Origin: Cephalotus follicularis
Taxonomy: Eukaryota; Streptophyta; Magnoliopsida; Oxalidales; Cephalotaceae
Assembly: GCA_001972305.1 (NCBI GenBank)
Contig: BDDD01001632.1
Location: forward strand, 155,739 to 219,738
DNA: 64,000 nucleotides
Reading direction: 5' to 3'
In this document: one piece after another, positions 33,123 to 44,179 of the stretch
Numbering within the stretch: position 1 is the stretch's first letter
Layout of the letters: each line of letters opens with the position of its first letter
Made by a program: the position numbers and the translations under genes
Notes under the pieces: generated by a model
Told to the model about the DNA's origin: nothing
Databases searched by the model: none
What the model saw: only the letters and a program-made list of their open reading frames with translations

Positions 33123-34429
33123 CGGGTATCTATATTGAGTATATGAGGGATGTGTTCAATCCTGTAGCCCATGACCGCGTTGATAGAACGTCAACAGAGT
33201 TGTTATTTATGCTGTCGAGGTGGTTCCGGCTATGGAAGTGTGTGAGTCGATTGTGCATGTGCGTGTGTGGAATGTGCTTGTGATTGATACAGTACCAGTA
33301 GTGCCTTTGAGAATCGTTGATCCTTAGAGTTGATCTCATGTTGATCCTTGGCATGTTCTGATATTTATATAAACTGTTGTTTATCTTCTTTCCTTGAGGT
33401 CAGTCATTGAGTTGGTAGCTCTGACGTCTCCTCGGACTTTCTTTTCATTGCTATCCTTACCCCTGCCTTGTTTTGTTGAGCAGTGATTATGGGTTGTTCT
33501 CAGCCCAGTTGGGGCAGGGCATGTTCACCTTAACTCTTGGCACCCCGGTGGGAGTGGGTTGCCCAGGATGTTCCTTGATCTTACTCACTAGTCAGTTGGA
33601 CTAATCCCCTCTCAGTTTTGTATGCAGAGGGAGCAGGGCAGCAGTGTTCTTGAGATCCACTAAGGACAGCTTGTTGAGTGAGGTAGACGCCGGACGCAGC
33701 ACCTTAGGATGGCTCCTAAGCCTCGGACACCTTCATGGATTTGGGGACATTCATGGGGTTTTTGTATAGCTTTTTTTAATATCTATGCCTTGTAAAAACC
33801 TTCTTTGTAATCTTGTGTATAACTCTCGGATGTTGGGCGTCCTTGGCAATTTGCCCGGGACCGTGTATATAATTCCTTTCTTTTGTTTTTTATACTTTGT
33901 TGTTTGTGCTATTTTGCTCAGTGTTTGGGTGTGCATGGACGACGTAGAAGTTCGGGGGTTGTTTGACCCTGGATAGAGGAGCAGGTCTCCCCAGCCCTGG
34001 CCTTGGTGAAACTTCAGTGTTTCTCTCCGGGTCTTTTTGTGCGTGGCACCTCGGGTGAGATGCCAAGGGAAGGGTGGCTTTGATCATGGTTGGTCAAACC
34101 CTAGGTTGACTTCGCAGTTCAGGTTTGTTAACCCTAAGCTGGAGTCTGGTGGCGTCCCCAGGTGTTGTCCTCGGGCATGTAGTAGGCGTTAAGTGGAGGT
34201 AAGCAGTTTTCTTTAGTTTTGCCCGACCTCCCGACCTCGGACCAGCTCGGTCCCTGGAGACGTTTTGGTTGGTGAGCCCTGGCGGATCCCCTGGGTGCCT
34301 GGCCGGGGTGAGATGTTATCTCTGTAGTGTAGTTTGAGTGTTGGTGGGACCTCGGGTAGTTGTCCCAGTGCTTGGCGTTTATCCCCGGACCCTTGTGTGG
34401 ATCTCAGGCTTAGCCTTTGTTGAACGTTG

Positions 34430-34806
34430 CCATTTTCTCATGCCCAGGCATAACCTTGTTGTATGGGTCATGCCCTAGGGAGGACATGCCCGTGGAGGAC
34501 ATGTCCGTAGTTGTGATCCCGTGAGGATATGCCCGAGGATGGCTCATCCGGGGAAGGCATGTCTTAGGATGGGGCGCAGTCCTGGCTTGTGTTACGTCAT
34601 GTTTGTGTTGTGTTGACATCTCTGCCCGGGACCCCAGGCAAGACGTAATATTGCATTCTCTGCCCTGGCTCGCTCCCCTAGCATGTTCCCTTTAGTGGAA
34701 CGGTGTGTTTGGGCAATGGGTGTGGTGTGCGTTCCCTTTAGTTAAACGGTGCGTTTGCTAAGTGGGTGTTGTGCGCATTTCTCTTAGTCAAACGGTGAGC
34801 TTTGGG
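34430..34806 (+). repeat. Two short repeat blocks in LTR B
   Basis: At 34438-34570 the phrase GGACATGCCCG and its variants (CATGCCC, ATATGCCC) recur about every 20-30 bp. At 34685-34806 a unit of about 46-58 bp beginning GTTCCCTTTAG and containing AAACGGTG recurs three times. Neither block codes for protein. Confidence 0.65.
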
Positions 34807-34979
34807 GGTAGTTTAAGTAAGGATGTAACGCCCGAGATTTTCACGTATTATAATTTCACAATGTATTTGTACTTTTGGATTGTGGAATTAATAAAGGATG
34901 GATTTTCCGAATTTGGTGATGTTTTCCCATCCCTATTATGTTGAATTATTGGGTTAAATGCTTAAAGAATGTTAAAAGG

Positions 34980-35160
34980 CTAAGACGACGTTGTTCTGGG
35001 GAAAACACGCCGATGCCTTTAGGATCACGTCGACGCCTTTGAGGCAGAATGGCTCACGTAGCTGCATGCACATGCACATTGATCCGGACTAGGACATCGA
35101 CGTCCTTGTGTAATATTGATGAAAGACATCGACGTCTTCAGAAAGACGTCGACGCTTTAA
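34980..35160. repeat. GTCGAC-type palindrome array 9a
   Basis: Six copies near 34983, 35007, 35026, 35093, 35125 and 35143, including GACATCGACGTCTT and GACGTCGACGCTTT. Confidence 0.8.
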
Positions 35161-35989
35161 CTTTGAATGTTATGCATGTTACTCTGCTGACAAATAACGT
35201 GAGAGGGGAAAATCGAGATGGGGCCTTTTGCAGGCGCCTTGAGGCATGGGTTAGGACGTGTTGGGCATGCACCTTACTCCCTAACCTGCATGGATGGAAT
35301 TATGTGGACAAGTGTGGCTTGTGTGTGTGTACATGCAACAAATGCAAGAAGAATGGAACATGTGTGCATGCAAGGGATGGATAGAGTGAATGGGGCACTG
35401 TCTGGCATGAAGGACTGGGAAAACGAACCCAGCTGCTGCATGCAGAGATGGGGATGTACCCTAGGCACATGTGACCTGCAACAAAAACGCAAAGGAAGAA
35501 GAAGGAGGGTGTATTGCATAAAAGACAGACTCCACCTCCTAACCTTCGGCTGTTATTGTTTGAGAAAGAACCAACACTTGAGAGAACACTGTGAGTGTGA
35601 GGAAACAGTAAGTAAAGGAGAGAAAACGTTTCCACCATTGTTGAGCTTGGAGCTTGGAGCTTGGAGCTTGGAACCACTGGTGCAGCTACGAGACGGACCT
35701 AGAGGGGCTGCTGTGACCTGTTGGAAACGAAAAGAGGTGGACTTTCCAGATCCTAACTTGGAACAAAAGGTAGGGGAAAGCCATACTATAATTTCGAGTT
35801 TGATAATCATGCATGGTTTATGATTTTGGATGTACAAAATGCATGATTCTTGGAATGTTATTGTTACTGGATTGATGCCATAATATGCTAGATATGTTTT
35901 GAGTATCTGCATGTTAGTTCCTTGCCTCGATTACCTGTTATTATGCATGATTATGGGTTGTTAAGGCCACTGTTTGTTAAGTCGTGAGG

Positions 35990-36345
35990 TAGAAGACGAC
36001 TACAGTTGGAAAAGACATCGACGCCTTTTAAATAAACATCGACGTCTTTTTAGTTTTGCCTTGTTACTGATTGAAAGGGATCGACGTCTATGGAAAGACA
36101 TCGACGCCCTAGGCTACCTACCTGGATTTTGACGTGAAAGACGTCGACGCCTAAGGTTCCTACCTTAACGCGTCGACGCCGTCAACAATACGCTGTCATT
36201 TTAAGGTTCCAGACCTTGAGCGTCGACGCGTATGAAATGGACATCGACGCCTTCTGTTGAAGAACGCGCTGACACTGAGACTTGGACATTGACGCCTGTT
36301 GGAAAAGACATCGACGCCTTTTGGAAAGACATCGACGTCTTTGCT
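35990..36345. repeat. GTCGAC-type palindrome array 9b
   Basis: About eleven copies in the same LTR as 9a, separated from it by 830 bp of other sequence. Copies near 36013, 36035, 36079, 36096, 36138, 36168, 36218, 36240, 36306 and 36326. Most read GACATCGACGCCTTTT or GACGTCGACGCC. Confidence 0.82.
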
Positions 36346-37910
36346 ACTGTTTGGGGTTTCCTTCATCTAACGATACGAAACGGTCCCGATTCCTGTTAGG
36401 GTGCATTTGAGCATATGTATGCATTGCATATGCACTGTTTATTGCCTGTTGTATACTGTTTGCGAATTGTTTATGATTTCTAAAAGTATTGATATTTAGA
36501 AATGCATATATGAACTCGGAATAGGATATTTTGAATACGAAAATATGTATTGGTTAGATAACGTATTTTTGACCGAACGGTTAAACAATTTACACTACTG
36601 AAACTGTTTATTGATATTTTCTACTGAAAATGTCTATTTTCAAATGTTGTCATTTTTGGAATCATTTTGGAAAACACTGCCTGTTGTCGATCTAATCGAT
36701 CAATACTGTTTACTGTACTGTTACTGTTTAAATTCACTGTTTGCTCTGTGAATTGCTATGTGTTTGTGTTTGAGCTACTAGTTGCGTGGCGGAGGTTGCC
36801 AACGATGACTAGTGGTAGGGTTGTACCTAGGGGCCAGGAGCATGGCTAGGTGACTCACTGTACTGTTGCCTCGCTCGGTTGCCCAAAGTGGGGACCGGAG
36901 TGGGAGTGTAGCGTGGGGCCAGGAGTTTGCGGCGCTATACATACTGTTGTTGTGGTCCCATGTGGACATACTGACTGTCGTTGTGGTCCTATGTGGACAT
37001 ACTGTACTGTACTGTTATTGGTCCTTTACGGACATTACTGTGATTGTTGATGTAGCCCTGGCCGGGTTACTACTGTACTGTTACCGTATACATATATTTC
37101 TTATATATGTAACACCGATATTTTACTGTACTGTTATACGTATATATATCTCATATATGTATAAACTAGGTCTCCACGGCACTGCATCATTTACGCATTC
37201 ATATCATGACATGCATTATGTTGATCCCGATTTACTGTTATGACTTTGCCGAGTGAGGACAAAGGCTAACCCCCTACTTTACAGATTGATGCAGTGGACT
37301 GTTGGATCGGCATGGACGAAGATCAAGTCGTTATATTCTTGATTTTGTTTATCCTCCTGTTTTGTATTAAACCCATGTGGGTTATGGTTTTAGGTTGTAC
37401 CATTGTTATGGTTCTGTTTCTGAAGGAATCTTATATTGTACTGTAATTCACGCTCCGTTTTATGGGCGATTAACTATGATGACCTGTATTTGGGTAGCGT
37501 GCGGTATGGGACGCACGTTACGAGTTACAGCTTATGAACTTGTTATGCTTCCGCAACCGACAGTTTGTTTAAAAGTTTTAAATTTTATGGATTTTACATG
37601 AGCTGTATTTTATGTTAATTGCCTTTACCGCTTTTATGTTGCATTCTCTATGAACGGGGTGTGACAGGGTTCTTTTGCTATTTTACCCTTCCTTCTTTCC
37701 ACCTTCCTGCTCGGGCATTCCTTGTTTTTATGCCTTGGGTGCATTTGGCCTGGGGAGCGCGGCTCTCCTCGGCAGTGCATTTTTAACGCCTGCCCTGGCC
37801 TTAGCGTTAGCCTTTGTTGTAGTTGGGGTTTGGTTAGGGATCAAGGTGAGGGATCCTTCCACCTGACACGGCCGTCCTCTGGCGGGGGTGCTCAGGAATG
37901 GGGCGTGTCA

Positions 37911-38455
37911 TTGTGAGTCCCTTGACTCGGTTAACTCAAAAGAAAGTAAGTTGGGAGTGGGATGATGCTTGTGAGGCAAGTTTCCAAGAGTTGAAGAGTC
38001 AGCTAGTTTTGGCTCCAGTGTTGACATTACCTGAGGGTAATGAGGGGTTTACTGTTTACAGTGATCCTTCTGGGAATGGACTGGGTTGTGTCCTTATGCA
38101 GCGGGGTCGTGTGATAGCTTGTGCATCAAGGAAGTTGAAGCCGTTCGAGGAGAACTATCCCGTACATGATCTTGAGTTGGCAGCCATAGTGTTTGCATTA
38201 CATAAGTAGAGACACTATCTCTATGGTGCTCAGTTTGAGATCTTTACCGACCACAAGAGCTTAAAATATATGTTTTCCCAGATGGAGCTAAATATGAGAC
38301 ATCGAAGGTGGGTGGAGTTTTTCAATGACTATAATTGTAACATCCAATACCACCCGAGAAAATCTAATGTTGTAGCAAATGCTTTGAGTCGCAAGGCAAT
38401 GATTGTCGGTGCGATGGTTTTACAATGGAAGCTTTTGGAGGATTTTCAGAGATGA
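37911..38455 (+). pseudogene. Element E RNase H
   Basis: Continues pol after the inserted [22 protein letters not shown], then [36 protein letters not shown], a stop at 38207-38209, then [28 protein letters not shown] and the terminal [11 protein letters not shown]. Motif order is that of gypsy RNase H. The aspartate in YSD is kept; VANALS replaces the usual VADALS, removing another conserved acidic residue. Confidence 0.92.
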
Positions 38456-39942
38456 AATTCGTTCATGGTTTCCCGAGGAGTGATTGTGGCGAGTCTTAGA
38501 GCACAACCGGAACTGCTTGACCGTATTCTTAATGCTCAGTACAGTGACACCGAGTTGTGGAATGTTTGGGAGAATTTGGGTTCAGAACCTGACTCTGAAT
38601 TCGCTGTACATGCCGATGGCATCTTGAGGTCCGAGGGAGAGTTTGTGTCCCTGAGGATGAAGGCATAAGGAATGAGCTACTGCAGCAAGCTCATAAATCG
38701 CATTATAGTGTTCATCCAGGAAGCTCTAAGATGTGGCATGACCTAAAGAGGAACTATTGGTGGAGTGGAATGAAGAGTGACATTGTCGGGTATGTAGCGA
38801 GATGTCTGACTTGTCAGAGAGTGAAGGCTGAACATCAAAAGCCTTCCAGTATGTTACAACCTTTATCAGTGTCTGAATGGAAGTGGGAGAATGTGACCAT
38901 GGACTTTGTGTCAGGGTTACCGAGGTCACAGAATGGAAAAGAAGCAGTGTGGGTTGTAGTGGACAGACTGACTAAGTATGCGCACTTTCTTCCGATGAAC
39001 ATGACATATTCGATCGAGAAGTTGGCTCGATTATATATCCGGGAGATTGTGAGACTACATGGTGTGCCAGTCAGCATTGTGTGTGATCGGGATGCGAGAT
39101 TTACTTCAAGGTTCTGGAAGAAGTTTCAAGCAGCGTTGGGGACAACCTTTAACTTCAGCACTGCTTTTCACTCCCAAACCGATGGACAGTCGGAGCGCAC
39201 TATACAGACTCTTGAGGATATGCTTCGTGCTTGTGTCATTGATTTAGCTGGAAGTTGGGAGGATCACATACCACTCATAGAATTCTCCTACAACAACAGC
39301 TACCATACCAGCATTGGGATGGCTCCGTATGAATCTTTGTATGGACGGAAGTGTAGATCGCCAGTATGCTGGGATGAAGTGGGGGAAAGACAAGTGTTGG
39401 GACCTGATATCGTCCAGGAGACTACTAATAAAGTGGAGATAATCTGGATGAGATTACTCGCTGTAGAGGATCACCAGAAGTGCTATGCCGACAGAAGGAG
39501 GAGGAATCTGGAGTTCGAGAAAGGAGACCATGTGTTCTTGAGAGTCTCGCCTTCAAAGGGCGTACACAGATTCGGCATGAAAGGGAAATTAGCTCCAAGG
39601 TATGTTGGACCGTATGAAATACTTGACCAAATTGGGGAAGTTGCTTATCAGATTGCACTACCGCCCAATCTATTGAATGTGCACAACGTATTTCATGTTT
39701 CCATGTTAAGGAAATACGTTCCTGATCCATCTCATATCTTGAGCTATGATCCTTGGTTTCTCAGTGATAAGTTGTCGTATGAGGAATGACCAATGCGGAT
39801 TCTGGATAGACAAGAGAAGGTGTTACGAAATAAGACAATTCCGATGGTGAAAGTACTGTGGCAGTTCCATGGGGTTGATGAGGCGACCTGGGAACGCAAA
39901 GCGGACATGGTTGAAACATTTCCTCACCTGTTTGAAATGTAA
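38456..39942 (+). pseudogene. Element E integrase with chromodomain
   Basis: Begins after a stop with the integrase N-terminal region. The HHCC-type zinc motif is spread over about 38660-38810 (HKSHYSVHPGSSKMW, CLTCQRVKAEHQ). The core holds all three catalytic residues: MDFVSGLP, CDRDARFTS and the glutamate in QTDGQSERTIQTLED. A GPF-type segment (APRYVGPYEILDQIG) follows. After a stop at 39787-39789 the frame continues with RILDRQEKVLRN, VKVLWQFHGVDEATWE and FPHLFEM, a chromodomain-like tail of the kind that directs chromoviruses to heterochromatin. The main frame, 38731-39789, is the longest open stretch in the window. Confidence 0.93.
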
Positions 39943-39970
39943 AATGAAATTCGAGGACGAATTTTTATAA

Positions 39971-39981
39971 GGAGGGGGGAA
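39971..39981 (+). other. Polypurine tract of element E
   Basis: GGAGGGGGGAA lies immediately before the TG of the 3' LTR, as expected for the plus-strand primer. Confidence 0.85.
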
Positions 39982-42447
39982 TGTAATAACCGTAAATTTC
40001 AATTAATGTATATTGTACCCATAATAAATAAAATATACATTTAACTGAGATTAAATGTCCAAGTGTTATGTTTTTATGGTTGTTGTTTGGTTTGGTTGGT
40101 TTAAATGCAAGGCTTGAGTTGAAAGTGTGTTGTGGTGTGAATAGTGGGAGGAACAGCCGACTGGTTGTGAAAACAGCCGACTGGTTGTTTTGTAAAGGCC
40201 ACAGCCGACTGTCGCAGGGTAACAGTCGACTGGGAAGTTAAGCGGTGGCAGTCGACTGCCTGTTAAAAACAGTCGACTGGCAGAGTCCAAACAGGAAGGC
40301 TACGTGTTGCTTGAAAACAGAGTGTGGCGTGTGCAAGTTGGACATGTGTGGGACGGCGGATTTCACAAGGTTGAGTGGCATAGAACATGTCACAGATTCT
40401 GCCACTTATGCCTTGGTGTCTTCTGAGTCTCTGCAACCTACAATGAAACGAAAAAAAACTGTGGGTAATGTGAGAGAGAAGGAAAATGGTGAAAACTTGA
40501 GTTAAAGGAATCAGGTGGTTTGCTGATACGAATTCCTTTATATCAACTGTCACATGAATGATTTCGGATGTTGACAAGGTTGAAAGGTGAGAAGTTATCT
40601 TCTGTGTGTGTTCATGATGAATTGAAGTTCAAGTGGAGTTAAACTTGGAATAGAAACTGGGAAGTTGGTAAGCTTCTGTTGTTCTTGAATTCAGTTGCTG
40701 TTATGGTTAGTTAGTAGTACATACGTACTAATTTTTGTTATGTATACCTACTGTTAACATGCACACATAGACTGCTGCTGGTTGTTGAAGTTGTTGGTTG
40801 AAAGTGGAAGTGTTGGAACTTAAAGAGGAGAATCATTTCAACTGATTATGGGATAGCATTTGAGGTAGGTAGAAGGAATTTATGACATGATTCTAATATA
40901 TGTAGCATGCTTTTCGTGTTATGATAGCGTATATCCGTTTGCATGTTGATCAAAATTGAATTGGAAGTTGTTATAACTCATGCTCTGTTTCTGTTAATAA
41001 CGAACCTGGACTTTAATAGTCGACTGTCTTCATTAACAGTCGACTGCTTAATGTAAACAGCCGACTGTTTAGCACAAAAAGCTGACTACTCAATGTATCC
41101 AGCTGGCTATTCATATAGAACAGTCGACTGTGTAAGGCAACAGCCGACTGTTCAGAGACAATTTTGCCTCTAATGCCTACTGTTTAATCTGAATTGAATG
41201 AAATTGGAATTGGGTTCATAAGGGATGGTTCTAATAATCAACCTATGATAATTTTAATTGTTTTACAACAAGTGAACAACTTATATAGATCCTTGTAGAT
41301 TGCATGTAATGTTATTGAGTGACTATTTTGTGCAATCCTTGAAATGTTAGGCAATCTTACCTATTGTTAGTGCTACTGTTATTGATGTTCTGTTTTCTTA
41401 AAATGATTACAACATCTTTATTCCAAGGGTTACTAATATTGAACACTATATGCATAGTTACGTTTTAACCACTAAATGATATATGCATATTTTGAAGGTT
41501 TTCCACTTATTTTGAAAGAAAACCTAATGTTATTGAATTGAGTTCTCTAAGTGAGGACTAGTGAGTGTTTATGGTTTTCTTAAACGAAAACTCCATGAAA
41601 TGTAATGTTTTCTCAGAAGAGATTTTATCGAAGTGTTATATTACATTACTTATATGTGATATTAGTAATTGATTGTGATTGAGTGATGTTGATGGTTTAG
41701 TGATCGGAGTGTGTCACTAACTACAGCGGGTGAGCGGATGTGCCAGGAGTTGGCTCGAGCTTATTCACCCCACCTATCTAGCTTGCAAATCGTGAGTGTT
41801 AACTACCCGCCAAGTGCCGGCAGTAGTGTTTGCCTTTTCCATCATCATCGGAGTGTATGGTGGTGGTTAGGCGGTGCATCGGTTGGGCTAGGAGGTAGCA
41901 CGAGATGACACCCAATAGTCGTCTTCGGACAAATGATTGAATTGATTGTACCCTTGTGCGGTATTCTTGTTGATTGATCATTGTAACCACTTGGCATGTT
42001 TTCTTATATATATTGACACATATAACTGGTTTTCAAATGATAAACTGTCATACATGTTTTGCATCATATATTTCTTTGTCATGCATATCTTCCTGCTTAG
42101 CCAAGTGAAGACAACAGCTAATACCTACTTTACAGATTTGCCCAAGTGAAGTGGAGTTGGCTGATGAAGCCGTGCTTGAAGGTTTCGGCTTTATCTTAAG
42201 GTTGTTATGTGTAATAGTTATGATGTTTTGTAGTGAATAAAGTTACACTCCGTTGTTGTATTTACATTTCCATATGTAATATATAACATGTACTTTTGAG
42301 CCTAAGCACGTAGTATGGGCTGCGTGTGCATGCTAACCTTTTAGTCCAGTATGTTATGCTTCCGCAAAAGTTTTAAGTTTTATGTGTTTTTGGATAATAC
42401 TGGATTTATGTTGATATCATATATGTTTGTTAAAACGGGGTGTGACA
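39982..42447 (+). mobile_element. 3' LTR of element E (family C)
   Basis: Starts TGTAATAACCG and ends GGGGTGTGACA, 2,466 bp. The right half matches 6269-7635. It carries two arrays of a CAGTCGACTG motif (40145-40285 and 41010-41150), the box in a degraded form (AAGTGAAGACAACAGCTAAT, near 42103) and ATGCTTCCGCAA near 42357. SIRE-type integrase begins at once at 42448. There is no 5' partner with which to check a TSD. Confidence 0.85.
40145..41150. repeat. CAGTCGACTG-type arrays (element E LTR)
   Basis: Six copies at 40152-40285 and about seven at 41017-41145, reading CAGTCGACTG or CAGCCGACTG, some decayed to CAGCTGGCT. The core GTCGAC is the same as in the other arrays but the flanks are CA and TG instead of GAC/GTC with A/T runs. 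Between the two blocks lies ordinary LTR sequence. Confidence 0.85.
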
Positions 42448-43571
42448 ACTCGAACTACTTCATATGAATTTATTTGGACCTATAAACATAAGAATCTTAG
42501 GCGGTAAGTCTTATGCTTATGTTATTGTTGACGACTACTCTAGGTACATATGGGTTTTCTTTTTAGCACATAAAAGTGAAGTATTTACTTTCTTTACAAA
42601 TTTTTGTAAACAAGTTCAACAAGAAAAAGGAATTTTTATTTTGAAAGTAAGAAGCGATCATGGTAAAGAGTTTGAAAATCATATTTTTGATAACTTTTGC
42701 ATTTAAAATGGTTTTGAACATGAATTTTCAACTCCTAGAACTCCTCAACAAAACGGTGTTGTTGAAAGGAGAAATAGAACTTTAGAAGAAATGACTAGAA
42801 CCATGCTTTGCGAAAACAATCTTCCAAAATTTTTTTGGGCTGAAGCTACAAACACTGCATGTTATATTTTAAATAGAACATCAATTGGACCAATTCTCAA
42901 AAAGACTCCATACGAGTTATGGAGAGAGAGAACGCCTAACATAAGTCACTTTTGTGCCTTTGGATGCAAGTGCTTCATTCATAACAATGGAAAGGATCAA
43001 CTTGGTAAGTTCGACTCCAAAGCGGATGAAGGTATTTTTCTTGGATATTCTCATACTAGTAGAACTTATAGATGTTTCAATAAATGAATCTTTCTAGTAG
43101 AAGAGTCTATGCATATAGTCTTTGATGAGTCCAATGTTTTAGATACATGTATGTAAGATAGTATAGATTTTCATGAAGATGATCAAATAGAGAACAATGG
43201 TGTAGATACTCATGTCAGCTATGAAGAAAATCTTGTAGATAAGACTCTTAAAGTAGTCAAAGATCACCCTCATGAGGCCATTATTGGTAACATTCAACAA
43301 AGCATAGTAACTAGGTCTAAAGCAAATACTTGTAATTATGTTGCATTTCTTTCTCAAATTGAGCCTAAGAATTTTCTAGAAGCTGAAAAACATGAAAGTT
43401 GGATTATTGCCATGCAAGATGAGTTGAATCAATTTGAAAGAAACAAAGTTTGGAATCTTGTGTCTAGACCTAGGGATCATTCTATTATAGGGACTAAATG
43501 GATATTTAGAAATAAACTGGATAACCAAGGTATAATAGTTAGAAATAAAGCTAGATTAGTTGCTCAAGGTT
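42448..43571 (+). pseudogene. SIRE-type copia integrase and start of RT
   Basis: Resumes the SIRE-type pol with LELLHMNLFGPINIRILGGK, where the first catalytic aspartate (usually MDLFGP) is now asparagine. RSDHGKEFENH keeps the second aspartate and, after a stop at 42704-42706, PQQNGVVERRNRTLEEM keeps the glutamate. FFWAEATNTACYILNRT and GCKCFIHNNGKDQLGKFDSK follow. A stop at 43085 leads to a linker and the RT start (HESWIIAMQDELNQFERNKVW, KARLVAQG). Element D cuts it at 43572. Protease and the gag-pol junction are missing between 29743 and 42448. Confidence 0.92.
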
Positions 43572-43917
43572 TGTAACGCCCCTAAATTTCATAAATAATT
43601 ATTATGAAATTGGTGCATGTACGATCGTAAATAAAACGGATAGAGACCCGGAGTAATAAAAAGGCATTACGCATTTAAGTCGTAATTATGTTGGCCAAAA
43701 CGGCTAATAAAGCCTATTTTTAATGCGCGACAGTAAAGCCCAGCGTCCGCGTTATTATTACAATTATTTTGGTTGCAGTTTGGATAATTTACGTCGCGAT
43801 TCGCGGAAAAAAAGGGACCCGGACCCTAATATTTGCTGGAAAATACCATAAAGAAAAGGGGGGAGCAATAGATAAAAGAAAAGGAAAGAGACACGGGCAC
43901 ATAGCACGCCCATACAA

Positions 43918-43920
43918 ATA

Positions 43921-43975
<55 letters not shown>
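43918..43975. repeat. (GA)n microsatellite in D 5' LTR
   Basis: About 50 bp of nearly pure GA. The matching place in the 3' LTR (about 51804-51836) has only a few units, so the repeat length changed after insertion. Confidence 0.9.
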
Positions 43976-44179
43976 CAGCGGGAGAGACTACGGGAGAGAA
44001 AGGGAGAGAGGGCGCCGGAGACGACATCGGAGCCAGCCACCTGACCAGGAGAGCACCGCGGTCAGCCCAGGACCTCCACCGGACGGTAACTCCTCCTTCC
44101 CCTTCCCCTTTTCCCTCTTTTCTTCTCTTCTTCCCCGCCATTGTGAGCGCCTCTGCCGGGCATTTTCCGACGTCGTTAG

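Larger units (their letters stand above)
34824..37666 (+). mobile_element. Gypsy LTR nested in LTR B
   Basis: Starts TGTAACGCCCGAG and ends GGGGTGTGACA. Flanks AAGGA and GGGTT do not match, so the insertion is not TSD-supported. The content is collinear with the minus-strand solo LTRs at 3832-5257 and 54326-57466: palindrome arrays, a block near 35720 (GAGGTGGACTTTCCAG), the box GAGTGAGGACAAAGGCTAAC near 37252 and CTTCCGCAA near 37549. The 201-codon frame at 35218-35823 crosses LTR sequence shared with these relatives and is not a gene. Confidence 0.8.
31972..37910 (+). mobile_element. LTR of family B inserted in element E RT
   Basis: Starts TGTAATGGCCCGC and ends GGGGCGTGTCA, interrupting the RT/RNase H reading between GFSKL and VSPLTRL. 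Flanks TTGCT and TTGTG form only an imperfect TSD. Without the nested LTR at 34824-37666 it is about 3.1 kb, so it is probably a solo LTR. It has several short tandem repeat blocks and a module CAGTTGGACTAATCCCCTC near 33596, which also occurs in the LTRs at 53900 and 61455. The frames at 32328, 32752 and 34762 have no protein features. Confidence 0.75.
29744..42447 (+). mobile_element. Element E: Tekay-type chromovirus lacking its 5' end
   Basis: Contains gag, protease, RT, RNase H, integrase and chromodomain in Ty3/gypsy order, followed by a polypurine tract and a 2,466-bp 3' LTR. The 5' LTR, primer site and gag N-terminus are missing: SIRE gag passes straight into E gag at 29743/29744. A 5.9-kb LTR is inserted at 31972-37910; without it E is about 6.8 kb. 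All coding parts carry stops or shifts. Confidence 0.88.

Noticed and set aside
35218..35823. A 201-codon open frame on the plus strand
   Set aside because: It lies inside an LTR (34824-37666) whose relatives at 3832-5257 and 54326-57466 do not keep the frame, and it shows no protein domain features.
34824..37666. A TSD-supported independent insertion at this LTR
   Set aside because: The flanks AAGGA and GGGTT do not match, so the insertion is called from LTR ends and homology only.
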